Assembly: GCA_002503055.1 (NCBI GenBank)
Contig: DAQX01000008.1
Coordinates: forward strand, 132,249-196,248
Source of the DNA: Euryarchaeota archaeon UBA86
GTDB taxonomy: Archaea > Thermoplasmatota > Poseidoniia > Poseidoniales > Thalassarchaeaceae
Direction: 5' to 3'
Length of the DNA: 64,000 nt
A program made the position numbers and the translations under genes. This document shows positions 52,888-62,128 of the stretch, piece after piece. Within the stretch, counting starts at the first letter, position 1. Each line of letters begins with the position of its first letter. The notes below the pieces were generated by a model. The model saw only the letters and a list, made by a program, of their open reading frames with translations, ran no database searches and had not been told where the DNA came from.

Positions 52888-53766
52888 ATGGATGATGGAG
52901 GTGAAGCACCTAGGCTCAACGAGATGCAGTTGGCAGTGGTCGAAAAGTCCCTGTTTGAACTGCTTAGAAACCAAAAGAGTCAGACGGTCCCTGTTGAGTT
53001 GCCTGTACCTTCCTTCTGGGCCTCAGTAGGTCAGTTATTGCATCATCTAGAGACTGAATTGGCCGAAACTATTCGCGATAAAGGCATGGGTGCTGAAGCT
53101 CAGATGAAGTCCCGCAGGCTCGGCAACATTAGAACCTGTATCAGCGACCTGACTAGGATGCGTCTGAACGCATTCACCCAGAACGCTGTGCTATCTAATC
53201 TAATGAAGTCGCCACAAGGAGACGCAATGAGTGCAACGACTGGTTTCCAGAGCCTGGACTGGCAGAGGCATGATGCAGCAGAGAGAGCTTTTCATGCTGG
53301 TATTGGACATCTAGTTGAGAAATACAAACATGAGGTTTCTTGGAACGCCTTGCAACACGGTTCGAATAATGAGGCAACTAGCCCTCCAAAAGCAGCGGGA
53401 CACTCTCCCCTAACAGAATTCTCCGAGCCTGAACAAGAGGATTCGGTTGCTCCATCATCTGCTGAAAACATTCAGCCTGCTTCTGCGGGAGACTGGGATG
53501 ACCCAGACATGGATGAGGAAGATAGGATTCGGCAGATGGATGCTTTTCCAGATCGGGCCACTGGAGCCTCGTCTCCTCCAGCTCCTGAAGCACCCACAGA
53601 AAGTGATGGGCTCATGCGTATATTGATTCTCAAAGATTTGGATGACCCGATTATCTCGGCCGACGGTTCTGAGATGGTACTGACTGCAGGCGATGTAGAG
53701 TCTTGTTCATCCTTAATTGCTGAGACATTAATCGCTGCCGGACTGGCAGAACCGGCCCCACTTTGA
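52888..53766 (+). CDS. GINS-like replication factor
   Basis: A 292-residue protein that fits the archaeal GINS51/Sld5 plan, the factor that couples MCM helicase to primase and polymerase. The N-terminal A domain is helical and ends in NIRTCISDLTRMRLNAFTQN, a typical R-x-K-like helix. A long acidic, Pro/Ser/Glu-rich linker (about residues 155-240) follows. The C-terminal B domain RILILKDLDDPIISADG with LTAGDVESCSSLIAETLIA matches the small beta domain. Similarity is modest overall but the architecture is right. Start ATG at 52888. It overlaps the open frame leading to PepC. Confidence 0.68.
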   Translation: MDDGGEAPRLNEMQLAVVEKSLFELLRNQKSQTVPVELPVPSFWASVGQLLHHLETELAETIRDKGMGAEAQMKSRRLGNIRTCISDLTRMRLNAFTQNAVLSNLMKSPQGDAMSATTGFQSLDWQRHDAAERAFHAGIGHLVEKYKHEVSWNALQHGSNNEATSPPKAAGHSPLTEFSEPEQEDSVAPSSAENIQPASAGDWDDPDMDEEDRIRQMDAFPDRATGASSPPAPEAPTESDGLMRILILKDLDDPIISADGSEMVLTAGDVESCSSLIAETLIAAGLAEPAPL

Positions 53767-53816
53767 GGAATGACTTAGTGTCGCCTGAGGAGGCTTGGCT
53801 CACCATAGGTGAGCCA

Positions 53817-55142
53817 ATGGGTAAGACAATCACTAGGAAGCAAGTGGAACAACTGAGGAAGAATTTCGCCTCCGAACCATCGAACAAAGTCGCGCAGAAC
53901 GCATTAACCAATGTGCAGCTCCCTGACCTGACTCTGAACCGAGATGTTGTACAAGATACGGCCAATACATTCAGCACAAAACTGGATGATTGGAAGGTGA
54001 CTGCTCAGATGAGGAGTGGTCGATGCTGGTTGTTTGCCACGCTGAACCTGTTCCGTCCTGGAACGATGAAGAAGTTGAATGTCAAGAATTTCGAATTCAG
54101 TCAGGCCCATATCCACTTCTGGGATAAGTTCGAGCGGGCTAATCACCTGTTGGAGGCGATCATCGATACTGCCGATAGACCAGTAGATGACCGAACCATC
54201 CACTTCCTACTGTCCGATCCAATCGGTGATGGTGGGCAGTGGAATATGGCCATGAACCTGATTCGTAAGCACGGCTTGGTTCCCAAGTCAGCATTTCCTG
54301 AATCTAAAACCAGCAGTGCTACACGCTGGATGAATACAGAGTTGAAGAATTTCCTCAGGACATCGGCATGCGAGATTCGCGCCATCCTCGATGGAGGTGG
54401 CTCAGTAAGCGATGCTCGTGAACACAAGGAGAAACGTGTGGCTGATGTCTGGAAGATGCTGTGCATCCATCTTGGAACCCCTCCAAAGAGTTTCGACTGG
54501 CAGTGGAGAGACAAGGATGGTGAGTTTCATCGAAAGGGAAGGATGACTCCTCAGGAATTCGCAGCAGAATATGTCGACATTGAGTGGGAGGACTATGTTT
54601 GCGTTGTCAACGACCCGAGAAACGAGTACTATCGCACCTACACCGTGGACTTTCTGCAGAATGTCGCTGGAGGCCCTCCAGTTGTCTACCTAAATGTACC
54701 TAGTAAGGAGATGAAAGCCATTACTCAGAAGTTGCTAGAGGACGGTACACCGGTATGGATGGGTTGTGATGTTGGCAAGGAGATGGATCGCAAGCGAGGT
54801 TTGTGGGATGCAAATCTGTTTGATGTCGAAGGACTGTATGGAGTAAGCTATGGTATGGACAAGGCCGATCGATTGAGGCATAATCAGACAATGATGACTC
54901 ATGCCATGCTATTCACTGGAGTAGATGTGGTGAACGGTAAGCCACGTCGCTGGCGCGTCGAAAACTCATGGGGAGATGATAATGGTCAGAAAGGATACTA
55001 CACGATGAACGACTCATGGTACGATGAGTACATGTTCGAAATCGCCGCACCAAAGGGCTATCTCAACGAGAAGATGCTCGAGGGGTTAGAAACCGAACCG
55101 GTCGTTCTGCCGGCTTGGGATCCAATGGGCAGCCTAGCCTAG
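53817..55142 (+). CDS. pepC: Aminopeptidase C / bleomycin hydrolase (family C1B)
   Basis: A 441-residue papain-fold cysteine aminopeptidase that forms hexamers with the active sites inside. Catalytic residues are in QMRSGRCWLFA (Cys70), MMTHAMLFTGVD (His) and WRVENSWGDD (Asn). The ATG at 53817 follows AGGTGA by 4 bases; TTG 53763 or GTG 53778 would extend it without support. It acts on peptides in the cytosol, consistent with the secreted peptidases elsewhere in the window. The stop overlaps the convergent S10 gene by 9 bases. Confidence 0.93.
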   Translation: MGKTITRKQVEQLRKNFASEPSNKVAQNALTNVQLPDLTLNRDVVQDTANTFSTKLDDWKVTAQMRSGRCWLFATLNLFRPGTMKKLNVKNFEFSQAHIHFWDKFERANHLLEAIIDTADRPVDDRTIHFLLSDPIGDGGQWNMAMNLIRKHGLVPKSAFPESKTSSATRWMNTELKNFLRTSACEIRAILDGGGSVSDAREHKEKRVADVWKMLCIHLGTPPKSFDWQWRDKDGEFHRKGRMTPQEFAAEYVDIEWEDYVCVVNDPRNEYYRTYTVDFLQNVAGGPPVVYLNVPSKEMKAITQKLLEDGTPVWMGCDVGKEMDRKRGLWDANLFDVEGLYGVSYGMDKADRLRHNQTMMTHAMLFTGVDVVNGKPRRWRVENSWGDDNGQKGYYTMNDSWYDEYMFEIAAPKGYLNEKMLEGLETEPVVLPAWDPMGSLA

Positions 55143-55463
55143 GTTGCGTAGATTGATTTCGATAGTGACCGAGTCAGGGATTGGAATCCTGAGAACCTTT
55201 CTCAGTGCCTTCTCATCCTTCGCTGTGTTTGTAACCAGTTCCAGTAGGCGCTTGTGGACTCTCAACTCCCAGTGATCCCATGTCTCTGCGCCCTCTCCAT
55301 CGGGACTCTTGCGGCATGGCACAACCAGTCTGCGAGTAGGCAGAGGGATTGGTCCGCGTAGATTGACACCGGTCTCCTCGGAGATTGACTTAATCTGGCC
55401 GCAGACCTGGTCAACATCAGTGTGATTCTCACCAGTCAGTCTGATGGTAGTGACTACTGGCAT
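55134..55463 (-). CDS. rpsJ: 30S ribosomal protein S10
   Basis: uS10, small-subunit head protein, 109 residues. TTIRLTGENHTDVDQVCGQI, RGPIPLPTRRLVVPCRKSPD, HWELRVHKRLLEL and RIPIPDSVTIEINL are diagnostic. It lies 19 bases downstream of the EF-1alpha gene, the usual archaeal arrangement, and is probably co-transcribed with it. Convergent with pepC. Confidence 0.97.
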   Translation of the reverse strand: MPVVTTIRLTGENHTDVDQVCGQIKSISEETGVNLRGPIPLPTRRLVVPCRKSPDGEGAETWDHWELRVHKRLLELVTNTAKDEKALRKVLRIPIPDSVTIEINLRNLG

Positions 55464-55482
55464 TCACTCACCGTTTGCCGAA

Positions 55483-56772
55483 TCACTTCTTCTCAATCTT
55501 CATGCAGACGCCAGCAGCCACGGTCTTACCCATGTCGCGAATAGCGAAGCGGGCAAGCTCAGGGAATGCATCCATCTGCTCGATTGCCATAGGCTTGGTA
55601 GGTCCGAATCTGACTAGACACGCATCTCCGGTCTTCAGGAAAGCAGGGTTGGCTTCCTTCTGGCCCTTAGAGGTCTTCTCAAGTAGCTCAACGAAGCGAA
55701 CTGCAACCTGTGAGGTGTGGCAATGGAATACAGGAGTATATCCAACACCGACAGCCTTCGGGATCTCCATCAGCTGAATCTGTCCGACGAAGGTCTCGTC
55801 GTGGCGGACGAACATAGGAGCACTGTCCTGGTATCCAGCAACGTCACCACGGCGAATGTCTTGAGCAGACAGGCCGCGGACATTGAATCCGACATTGTCG
55901 CCAGGCTCAGCCTTGTCGACCATAGTGTGGTGCATCTCGATGCTCTTGACCTCAGCCGACTGTTGGCTTGGGTTGAATACGACAGTCTTGCCAGCGTTTA
56001 GAATTCCAGTCTCGATCTTGCCCACAGGGACAGTACCGATTCCGCTAATCTTGTAGACATCCTGAATTGGCAGACGTAGAGGTTTGTCGGTTGGCTTAGG
56101 TGGCATCTTGATTCCGTCAATTGCCTCAAAGAGGGTTGGGCCGTTGTACCAAGATGTGTTGTCGCTCTTGTTGAAGATGTTGTCTCCATTGAAGGCGCTG
56201 CATGGAATGAATGGAATGTCATCGGTGTTGAAGCCAGCCATCTTTAGCAGACCTGAAACCTCAGTTACAACGCTGTTGTACTTATCCTGAGACCAGTCTA
56301 CACCACTGATGTCCATCTTGTTGATGTTGACGATCAATTCCTTGACACCCAGTACGCGTGCGAGGAAGGCGTGCTCCTTGGTCTGAGCGTTGACGCCGTC
56401 GTTGGCGGCTACATTCAGGACCGCTGCATCAGCCTGACTGGTACCTGTGATCATGTTCTTGACGAAGTCACGGTGACCAGGTGCATCGATGACTGTGAAG
56501 TAGTAGTTAGGAGTGTAGAACTCCTTGTGTGCGACGTCGATGGTAATTCCACGCTCGCGCTCCTCCTTCAGACCATCCATAACGTATGCAAAACCGAATC
56601 CGGCCTTACCACGCTCTGATGCTTCCTGTTCGAACTTGTCAATGACGTGCTGCTCTATGTGACCGCTGTCCAATAGTAGTCTACCGACGGTAGTCGACTT
56701 TCCGTGGTCGACATGTCCGACGAATACGATATTCAAATGCGGCTTGCTTTTATCTTCCCATTGTGAACCCAT
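55483..56772 (-). CDS. tuf: Translation elongation factor EF-1alpha
   Basis: GTPase that delivers aminoacyl-tRNA to the ribosome. 429 residues from ATG 56772. GHVDHGKST (19-27), RERGITIDVAHKEF, DAPGHRDFVKNM and NINKMDISG give the G motifs. PLRLPIQDVYKISGIGTVPVG begins domain II. AAGGTG lies 7-8 bases before the ATG. A GTG at 56781 would add 3 residues. The promoter carries an ATATAT box and the GGTCGGCGGG element. Confidence 0.97.
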   Translation of the reverse strand: MGSQWEDKSKPHLNIVFVGHVDHGKSTTVGRLLLDSGHIEQHVIDKFEQEASERGKAGFGFAYVMDGLKEERERGITIDVAHKEFYTPNYYFTVIDAPGHRDFVKNMITGTSQADAAVLNVAANDGVNAQTKEHAFLARVLGVKELIVNINKMDISGVDWSQDKYNSVVTEVSGLLKMAGFNTDDIPFIPCSAFNGDNIFNKSDNTSWYNGPTLFEAIDGIKMPPKPTDKPLRLPIQDVYKISGIGTVPVGKIETGILNAGKTVVFNPSQQSAEVKSIEMHHTMVDKAEPGDNVGFNVRGLSAQDIRRGDVAGYQDSAPMFVRHDETFVGQIQLMEIPKAVGVGYTPVFHCHTSQVAVRFVELLEKTSKGQKEANPAFLKTGDACLVRFGPTKPMAIEQMDAFPELARFAIRDMGKTVAAGVCMKIEKK

Positions 56773-56792
56773 AATGTACACCTTCTGAGTGT

Positions 56793-56817
56793 CCCGCCGA
56801 CCGATGGGGCATATATG
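56793..56817 (-). promoter_or_regulatory. EF-1alpha promoter: ATATAT box plus GGTCGGCGGG
   Basis: On the minus strand CATATATG (56817-56810) is followed after 7 bases by GGTCGGCGGG (56802-56793). The coding start is 20 bases further, the same as for the FKBP gene. The expected transcription start near 56786 leaves a leader with the AAGGTG ribosome-binding site. Confidence 0.65.
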
Positions 56818-56821
56818 AACA

Positions 56822-56845
56822 TCACCCCCCTATTCTAGGGGGTGA
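56822..56845. repeat. Hairpin TCACCCCC/GGGGGTGA upstream of EF-1alpha
   Basis: Two 8-base arms around an 8-base A/T-rich centre (CTATTCTA). It lies between the stop of the PKD lipoprotein gene (56877) and the EF-1alpha TATA box, both on the minus strand. It could terminate the lipoprotein transcript or serve as an upstream promoter element. Confidence 0.5.
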
Positions 56846-56876
56846 AAATGTGAGTGTTACTTGGAATGATGCGCCG

Positions 56877-58076
56877 TCATCTGTATTGGAGTTCAATGAC
56901 CATGGATTTGACCTCGGTGTTGTGAGTCTCCTCATTGACTAGATCTACTGTCCACTCGCCAGGTTCGTAACCGCGTACTGTAGAGCTTCCAATAACCATC
57001 CATAGGCAGCGGTCATCAGAGGCGCAGTCACCTGCATTTCTATTGTCATCCTCAATAGAGGAAGTGTTTGCAACTTCCTCAGTGGTGCTGTTATACATGT
57101 AGAGGTCTAGTCTGTTGTTAGTAGTACTAACACCTCCGCCACCAATTCCACCACCGGGTTGATCATCATCCTCTGCAGGATAAGTGAGTTTGACTCGAAG
57201 ATATCGAATCCTGTCCTTGGTCTCATCATTGTAGGTGACTGGATAGTCCCAAGTCATGATGATCGATTCCTGGATCCTTCGATCAATTACGAAGTCACTC
57301 CAGACTCCTCTGTAGTTAACATATAGAGTTGAATCGTGGTGGTCGACTAAGCCTTGGTTATCCTTCACTGTGAGTCTGATTGCCCAGGCTCCTGCAGGGA
57401 GATCTTCCCACTCATAGGTCTCTCCAGTACCATCGATGTCGTTCTTAGGATCACCGTCTCCATCTGAGTCGGTATAGGTGTCTAGGTCCCAGTTGTACTC
57501 GACGATATACTCGTCGGCAAAACAAGAGGATTCATCGGGATCACATCCGGCCCAGGAGTTCGAGGCATCTAGAGTCACAGTTGTGGAAACCTCGACGCTT
57601 CTATCGTTGACATCATTATCAACTTCACAGACCCAAACAAGTACGAAATCTCCAGCTGGTGGATCGTCACCATCACAGTCGCTGTCCTTGTTGGCAGAAA
57701 TCTCTGCATTTGGCTCACGCGCAGATGAGTCTAGTACATTGATAGAATCACTGATACTAGTCTCGTATGTACCATCTCCCACTGAAAGGCGGACGACATA
57801 CTCGCCGGGCTGAACATAGGTGTGACTGGTAGTTAGGCCAGTGCCGGTGTTGCCGTCACCAAATGTCCAGGTGAAAGTCATCGAGTCTCCGTCCGGATCC
57901 GAGGAGCCGGCTGCACTGAAGGTCACTGGATTGTCGGTCCTGATGTTCTCAGATGGATTCATGGACATCTGCGCAGTAGGTGGATCGTTACCCGATAGGG
58001 CATCGAGACACCCCGCTAATGGAGAGCATACCAGCAGGATTGCGAGTAGTGGAGTGAGTGCTCGCATGCTTGCCAT
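56877..58076 (-). CDS. PKD-domain lipoprotein
   Basis: A 399-residue exported protein. The signal peptide ends in SPLAGC, a lipobox-like site with candidate Cys23. The first PKD domain has SSDPDGDSMTFTWTFGDG and HTYVQPGEYVVRLSV. A second PKD-like repeat with YNWDLDTYTDSDGDG follows, bearing Cys pairs, and then a C-terminal domain. The acidic loops may bind Ca2+. It is a typical cell-surface protein of the marine archaea; the ligand is unknown. Confidence 0.83.
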   Translation of the reverse strand: MASMRALTPLLAILLVCSPLAGCLDALSGNDPPTAQMSMNPSENIRTDNPVTFSAAGSSDPDGDSMTFTWTFGDGNTGTGLTTSHTYVQPGEYVVRLSVGDGTYETSISDSINVLDSSAREPNAEISANKDSDCDGDDPPAGDFVLVWVCEVDNDVNDRSVEVSTTVTLDASNSWAGCDPDESSCFADEYIVEYNWDLDTYTDSDGDGDPKNDIDGTGETYEWEDLPAGAWAIRLTVKDNQGLVDHHDSTLYVNYRGVWSDFVIDRRIQESIIMTWDYPVTYNDETKDRIRYLRVKLTYPAEDDDQPGGGIGGGGVSTTNNRLDLYMYNSTTEEVANTSSIEDDNRNAGDCASDDRCLWMVIGSSTVRGYEPGEWTVDLVNEETHNTEVKSMVIELQYR

Positions 58077-58163
58077 TGTACAGGTCTAAAGGCGAGTATG
58101 AAATCAACCCTACGCTGCTATGTAAACAGATAGTTCGTTATCAATAGGCTCGCAGTATATCAT

Positions 58164-60779
58164 TCAGAAGTCGAATATCGACTGTTGACGCGAGCCTGAT
58201 AGCAATTCCTTCTCTGACCATCCAAAGGCCTCGGTGATTCTACCCAGTGATTTGGCGAGGCGTCGGGCATAGTAAGTTGGATCGTATACTGGTGGATCCT
58301 CGCCTATCTCATCGACAAGCCAAGGCTCAACATCCATCGGGCTGGCCTTCGAATCAGTGACAATGTAGCCTACCTTCATACCTGGCGTGAACTGAAGTCC
58401 TCGTCTGATTCTCTCCTTGGCTGCTCTGACATATGGAAGGCCATCTGGATTGTCGTATACCTTGGAGAAATCGACTGAACCATCACGCTTGAGAGTCCCT
58501 TTGCAAGAGCGACTGATTATCAATTCTGCTGGGTTGGCTCTGCCTTCTTTGACATCATCGATAACCGACTTAGTCATCTCTACAGCAGCCCATTCCTCGC
58601 CATCGAGAATCATCTCAAACATCTCGGTCATTGTGCGTGAGAGTAAAGCAAACGAGTCAGTTCTGCGAACCTCATATCCTCGAATCAGCATCTCCTCGCG
58701 CGGCCATATTACTCGTCCGACATACCTCTTCTTAGCGCCATGGCTGAAGAATGCTGACAGGGCGGTCTCGAACTCGAGTTCGGCACCTTCCTTGGTGAAG
58801 CGTTCAGCCAGCCTCTCTCCGAAACGGATGGTCTCACTCCTCGCCCGATCCCAAGATTCGAATTCGGATGAGGATTCCTCCGGCTTGTTGATTGGAGCAT
58901 CTGCGTCCACTGGTGCGCGTACGAAGATAGAGTCTGTGTCTGAGTAGACGACATCGTAACCCTCAGTCTCTAGATCCGAGATGATTTTTCTGATATTGTG
59001 CCTAGCCCACTCGGTGATACTGGCTCCTAAATCCGGATGAGTAAAGCGGTAGAAGCTTGAGGCGAATACTCCGTAAAATGAATTCATCAAGATTTTCACA
59101 GCATATTGCAGTTGATCCTGTAGGAAAGCCTCGGCCTCGTCTCCAGACTCTCTTGCCGCGGCTAGGGCTGCCTTGTGCTGGTCGCGGCTGCTCATCAGTT
59201 GTTCGAGCAGGTGAGGGACGAGTCCAATTCGTTCATCCTTTGACAGATATCTGGTCTCGGTTGTGGGCGAAACACTGTGTGAATCATCTGTTGAGTCGTC
59301 TCTAACTAGAGTGGTCGAGCAGATGTTGTTCGAGATCATGATTGATGGGTACATCGACTTGAAATCTAGTACTACTATCCAAGGTTGCCTTCCACTTTCG
59401 ACCTCGTGGACATATCCTCCTGCAATCTGATCTCTCCTTCGCGGCCCGGAAATCGTGGTCGGGACAGCCACATTTGTCCTGTCAGCCAGTCTGATTACCA
59501 ACGAGTCAATCCATCGGCTAGTAGTGTCCAGTGATGCGGATTCAACGGTCGTGAGCGATACTGATGCCAGGGCCTCCTTGCGAGCAACTGACTGTAGCCT
59601 GTCAAGGATGTCGAGAGGTAGGATTGTGTCGCGTACACAGTACTCAACAACTTCATCTGGTCGCTCGGCCCACTCACGGTCCATCTGACTCGCATCAATG
59701 TCTAGTTTGTGCATATCTTCTTCTTCGGGCCACAGCAACTTCGAGACATAGCGTAGAGACTCACGCTCAGGTCGTAGTGTCTGGCGGACCTGCCACCAAG
59801 CGTCGAGAGGAATTCTTCCTGGAATTCGCCAAACACGATTTTGTTGCCTTTTCGGCAAGAGGCGGTTCGCTTCGCTCTCCAGTATCGGTACTCTTCCCCA
59901 TCCATAGAGTTCGGCGCCATCCATCTTTGAGCGGCCAGATAGGACATCCATACGCTCGAGCATACGAGGTAGATCGAAATTGTCGATATTGTAGCCGGTA
60001 ATGAAATCTGGATCTTCCGACCTTACTAATTTGGTCAGGCCTTCCATAATGTCACCCTCCTCACCTCTAAACGAATGTTCACTGCGCTCGCCCGCCCTGT
60101 CAATAACAGCAGCAGCGCAAAGGATGCGATTGGTTTGGATACTGGTCTCCAAATCAAACGAGAAGGTGACGAATGGTGTTCTGAACGGCTCGGCCTTCGA
60201 CAGATCTTCCAGATTGCAGGACAACACCATGTCCGTAGGGTAGAGGCCTGAGCCCCCGGCCTCAGCGATTCTACCTGCTGCAGTAGTGCGGTCCCCGGTG
60301 GTTTCGTTTTGAGTCTCGGCTGGAGCTCTCTCGCCTGCCCACAGAATCTCTCCACATGCGAGGATATGTGGCCCAAGGTCACAGTCCAAAAGCAGCCTAT
60401 GGACAAACAGAATATCTGCGCTGGTTACATCCCACAAATCCTGGATTCGCTTTCGCAGTCTCGGTACGGTATATGGCTGAGTGACCTCGACCTTCCAGTG
60501 AGGCTTTTCCCCCTTATCGGTCCACAAATCTCCTAGAGGCGTGATTTCTACAACCTCATCCATTGAGGCTAGAAATTCCAATGCTGACTGTGCTTGATCT
60601 GCAGGTTGAGGGCGACCCTTCTGGGCTACCACCAGATAGGGGCGCAATCCCTGAACAAGAAGAGTCACAGAATGCCCAGAGCGAGCCCTGCACCACAACT
60701 CGACTACAGTCTTGGGAGGTTTATCTCCAGCGGAGCGATTATCTCCATGGACAATACACATCTCCTCCTCCCACTGCAT
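58164..60779 (-). CDS. polB: DNA polymerase family B
   Basis: An 871-residue replicative or repair polymerase with proofreading. Exonuclease motifs are FSFDLETS (Asp209, Glu211), GYNIDNFD (262-269) and VEYCVRDT (about 378-385). Polymerase motifs are DFKSMYPSI (Asp472), ILMNSFYGVFAS and VYSDTDSIF. The C-terminus QQSIFDF resembles a PCNA-binding PIP box. No intein is present. Length is in the usual range. ATG 60779 is used; a second ATG 6 codons later is possible. It is divergent from the branched-chain aminotransferase gene. Confidence 0.97.
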   Translation of the reverse strand: MQWEEEMCIVHGDNRSAGDKPPKTVVELWCRARSGHSVTLLVQGLRPYLVVAQKGRPQPADQAQSALEFLASMDEVVEITPLGDLWTDKGEKPHWKVEVTQPYTVPRLRKRIQDLWDVTSADILFVHRLLLDCDLGPHILACGEILWAGERAPAETQNETTGDRTTAAGRIAEAGGSGLYPTDMVLSCNLEDLSKAEPFRTPFVTFSFDLETSIQTNRILCAAAVIDRAGERSEHSFRGEEGDIMEGLTKLVRSEDPDFITGYNIDNFDLPRMLERMDVLSGRSKMDGAELYGWGRVPILESEANRLLPKRQQNRVWRIPGRIPLDAWWQVRQTLRPERESLRYVSKLLWPEEEDMHKLDIDASQMDREWAERPDEVVEYCVRDTILPLDILDRLQSVARKEALASVSLTTVESASLDTTSRWIDSLVIRLADRTNVAVPTTISGPRRRDQIAGGYVHEVESGRQPWIVVLDFKSMYPSIMISNNICSTTLVRDDSTDDSHSVSPTTETRYLSKDERIGLVPHLLEQLMSSRDQHKAALAAARESGDEAEAFLQDQLQYAVKILMNSFYGVFASSFYRFTHPDLGASITEWARHNIRKIISDLETEGYDVVYSDTDSIFVRAPVDADAPINKPEESSSEFESWDRARSETIRFGERLAERFTKEGAELEFETALSAFFSHGAKKRYVGRVIWPREEMLIRGYEVRRTDSFALLSRTMTEMFEMILDGEEWAAVEMTKSVIDDVKEGRANPAELIISRSCKGTLKRDGSVDFSKVYDNPDGLPYVRAAKERIRRGLQFTPGMKVGYIVTDSKASPMDVEPWLVDEIGEDPPVYDPTYYARRLAKSLGRITEAFGWSEKELLSGSRQQSIFDF

Positions 60780-60915
60780 GCGTGCCCCTCGTTGTCAGGC
60801 TGTGCTCAGACGCCTTCAACCTATGTTAGGACGGGAGCACAAAACGATAGTGGACTGAAAGAGCGGAACCGTTGAAAGCCGAGTGCTTCACCTCTCGGAT
60901 AATCGGAGTGCGCAG

Positions 60916-61941
60916 ATGCTAGATAACGACCTCCCAGAGATAGACTGGGATAAGATGACTTTCAGTTATCAGAAGACCGATCGTATGTATGTCGCGCACT
61001 GCAAGCAGGGCGGAGAATGGGAGACTGGAACCATGCAGGACTTTGGTGATATCAGCATCTCTCCAGCAGCTGGAGTTCTCAACTACGGTCAAGGCTTGTT
61101 TGAGGGTATGAAGGCTCAGAGGGCAGATGACGGTAGTATCGTCTTGTTCCGTCCTGAGCGAAATGCAAAAAGAATGCAAGAGGGTGCAAAGCGTCTCGGC
61201 ATTCCTCCAGTCCCTGAAGAGATGTTTCTCGATGCTGTAAGGCAAGCAGTGCTTGAGAATCTGCGCTGGGTACCTCCTATGGGGAAGGGCGCGTTGTATG
61301 TCCGCCCTCTTCTGATGGGCAGTGGAGCAATCCTAGGTGTTGCGCCCGCTCCTTCCTATCGCTTCCTAGTCTATGTCTCACCCGTAGGGCCTTACTTCAA
61401 GGGCGGAATGAAGCCGATAGCACTGAAGATTTCAGATGAATTTCACCGAGCCGCTCCGGGAGGATCAGGTGGAGTGAAGGCGATTGGAAACTACGCTCCA
61501 GGAATGGTGCCCTCAAAGATGGCCAAGGAAGAAGGGTATGCCGAGATAATCTATCTCGATGCAGTCCATCACAGGTACATCGAGGAGGTTGGTGCCGCCA
61601 ACTTCTTCTGCGTTAAGGACGGAGTAGTTTCGACACCTGAACTTACTGGGACAATCCTGCCTGGAGTAACTAGAGCCTCGGTTCTTGAGATAGCAGATGA
61701 ATTAGGTTACGAAGTTAGAGAGGAGAAGGTGGATGTTGGGTATGCGATGAGTGCTGACGAATGTTTCTGCGCCGGAACCGCTGCCGTGATTTCACCAATC
61801 GGCTCAATCAGGTTCGGTGACAAAGTCTACGAATTTGGAGATGAGGTTGGACCAGTTACTCAGAAGTTGTATGACGAGTTGACTGCTGTCCAGCAGAGAA
61901 GGATTCCCGACGAGCGCGGATGGACCGTCTCTGTCGAGTAA
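60916..61941 (+). CDS. ilvE: Branched-chain amino acid aminotransferase
   Basis: A fold-type IV PLP enzyme that makes Val, Leu and Ile from their 2-oxo acids. 341 residues. GVLNYGQGLFEGMKAQ, RMQEGAKRLGIP, YVRPLLMGSGAILGV, KAIGNYAPGM with the PLP Lys, IEEVGAANFFCV and TGTILPGVTR are conserved. The size and YVRPLL pattern fit the longer type II (bacterial-eukaryotic) group. The ATG at 60916 (MLDNDLPEIDWDKM) is the start. It is convergent with the DUF1737 gene, with no gap. Confidence 0.94.
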   Translation: MLDNDLPEIDWDKMTFSYQKTDRMYVAHCKQGGEWETGTMQDFGDISISPAAGVLNYGQGLFEGMKAQRADDGSIVLFRPERNAKRMQEGAKRLGIPPVPEEMFLDAVRQAVLENLRWVPPMGKGALYVRPLLMGSGAILGVAPAPSYRFLVYVSPVGPYFKGGMKPIALKISDEFHRAAPGGSGGVKAIGNYAPGMVPSKMAKEEGYAEIIYLDAVHHRYIEEVGAANFFCVKDGVVSTPELTGTILPGVTRASVLEIADELGYEVREEKVDVGYAMSADECFCAGTAAVISPIGSIRFGDKVYEFGDEVGPVTQKLYDELTAVQQRRIPDERGWTVSVE

Positions 61942-62091
61942 TTACTCTTTGACCATGGCTTGAAAGTAGCCTGCAAAACCGAATGGCAGATTCATTGGCC
62001 CACCGGTGGGTGACCATCCATCTGCTATTGCCTCATTCACGTCTTTCTCCAAATCCTCGAGAGTTCTCGACCGTACAATTCGATACTCCAT
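61942..62091 (-). CDS. DUF1737 small protein
   Basis: A 49-residue protein of the DUF1737 family: YRIVRSRTLEDLEKDVNEAI, ADGWSPTGGP and YFQAMVKE. Function is unknown. It starts at ATG 62091 and ends next to the convergent ilvE stop. It lies 37 bases downstream of SRP19 on the same strand. The longer frame (to 62235) has no support. Confidence 0.85.
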   Translation of the reverse strand: MEYRIVRSRTLEDLEKDVNEAIADGWSPTGGPMNLPFGFAGYFQAMVKE

Positions 62092-62128
62092 GGGGCTGGT
62101 TTTTCGAGGAAGGTCAAGGTGATTTTGG

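Noticed and set aside
52637..52909. 90-residue minus-strand frame spanning tRNA-Leu
   Set aside because: It contains the complete tRNA-Leu and reads into the end of the HAD gene.
58164..60779. Intein in the DNA polymerase
   Set aside because: Motifs A, B and C follow each other at normal spacing with no inserted splice-domain signature.
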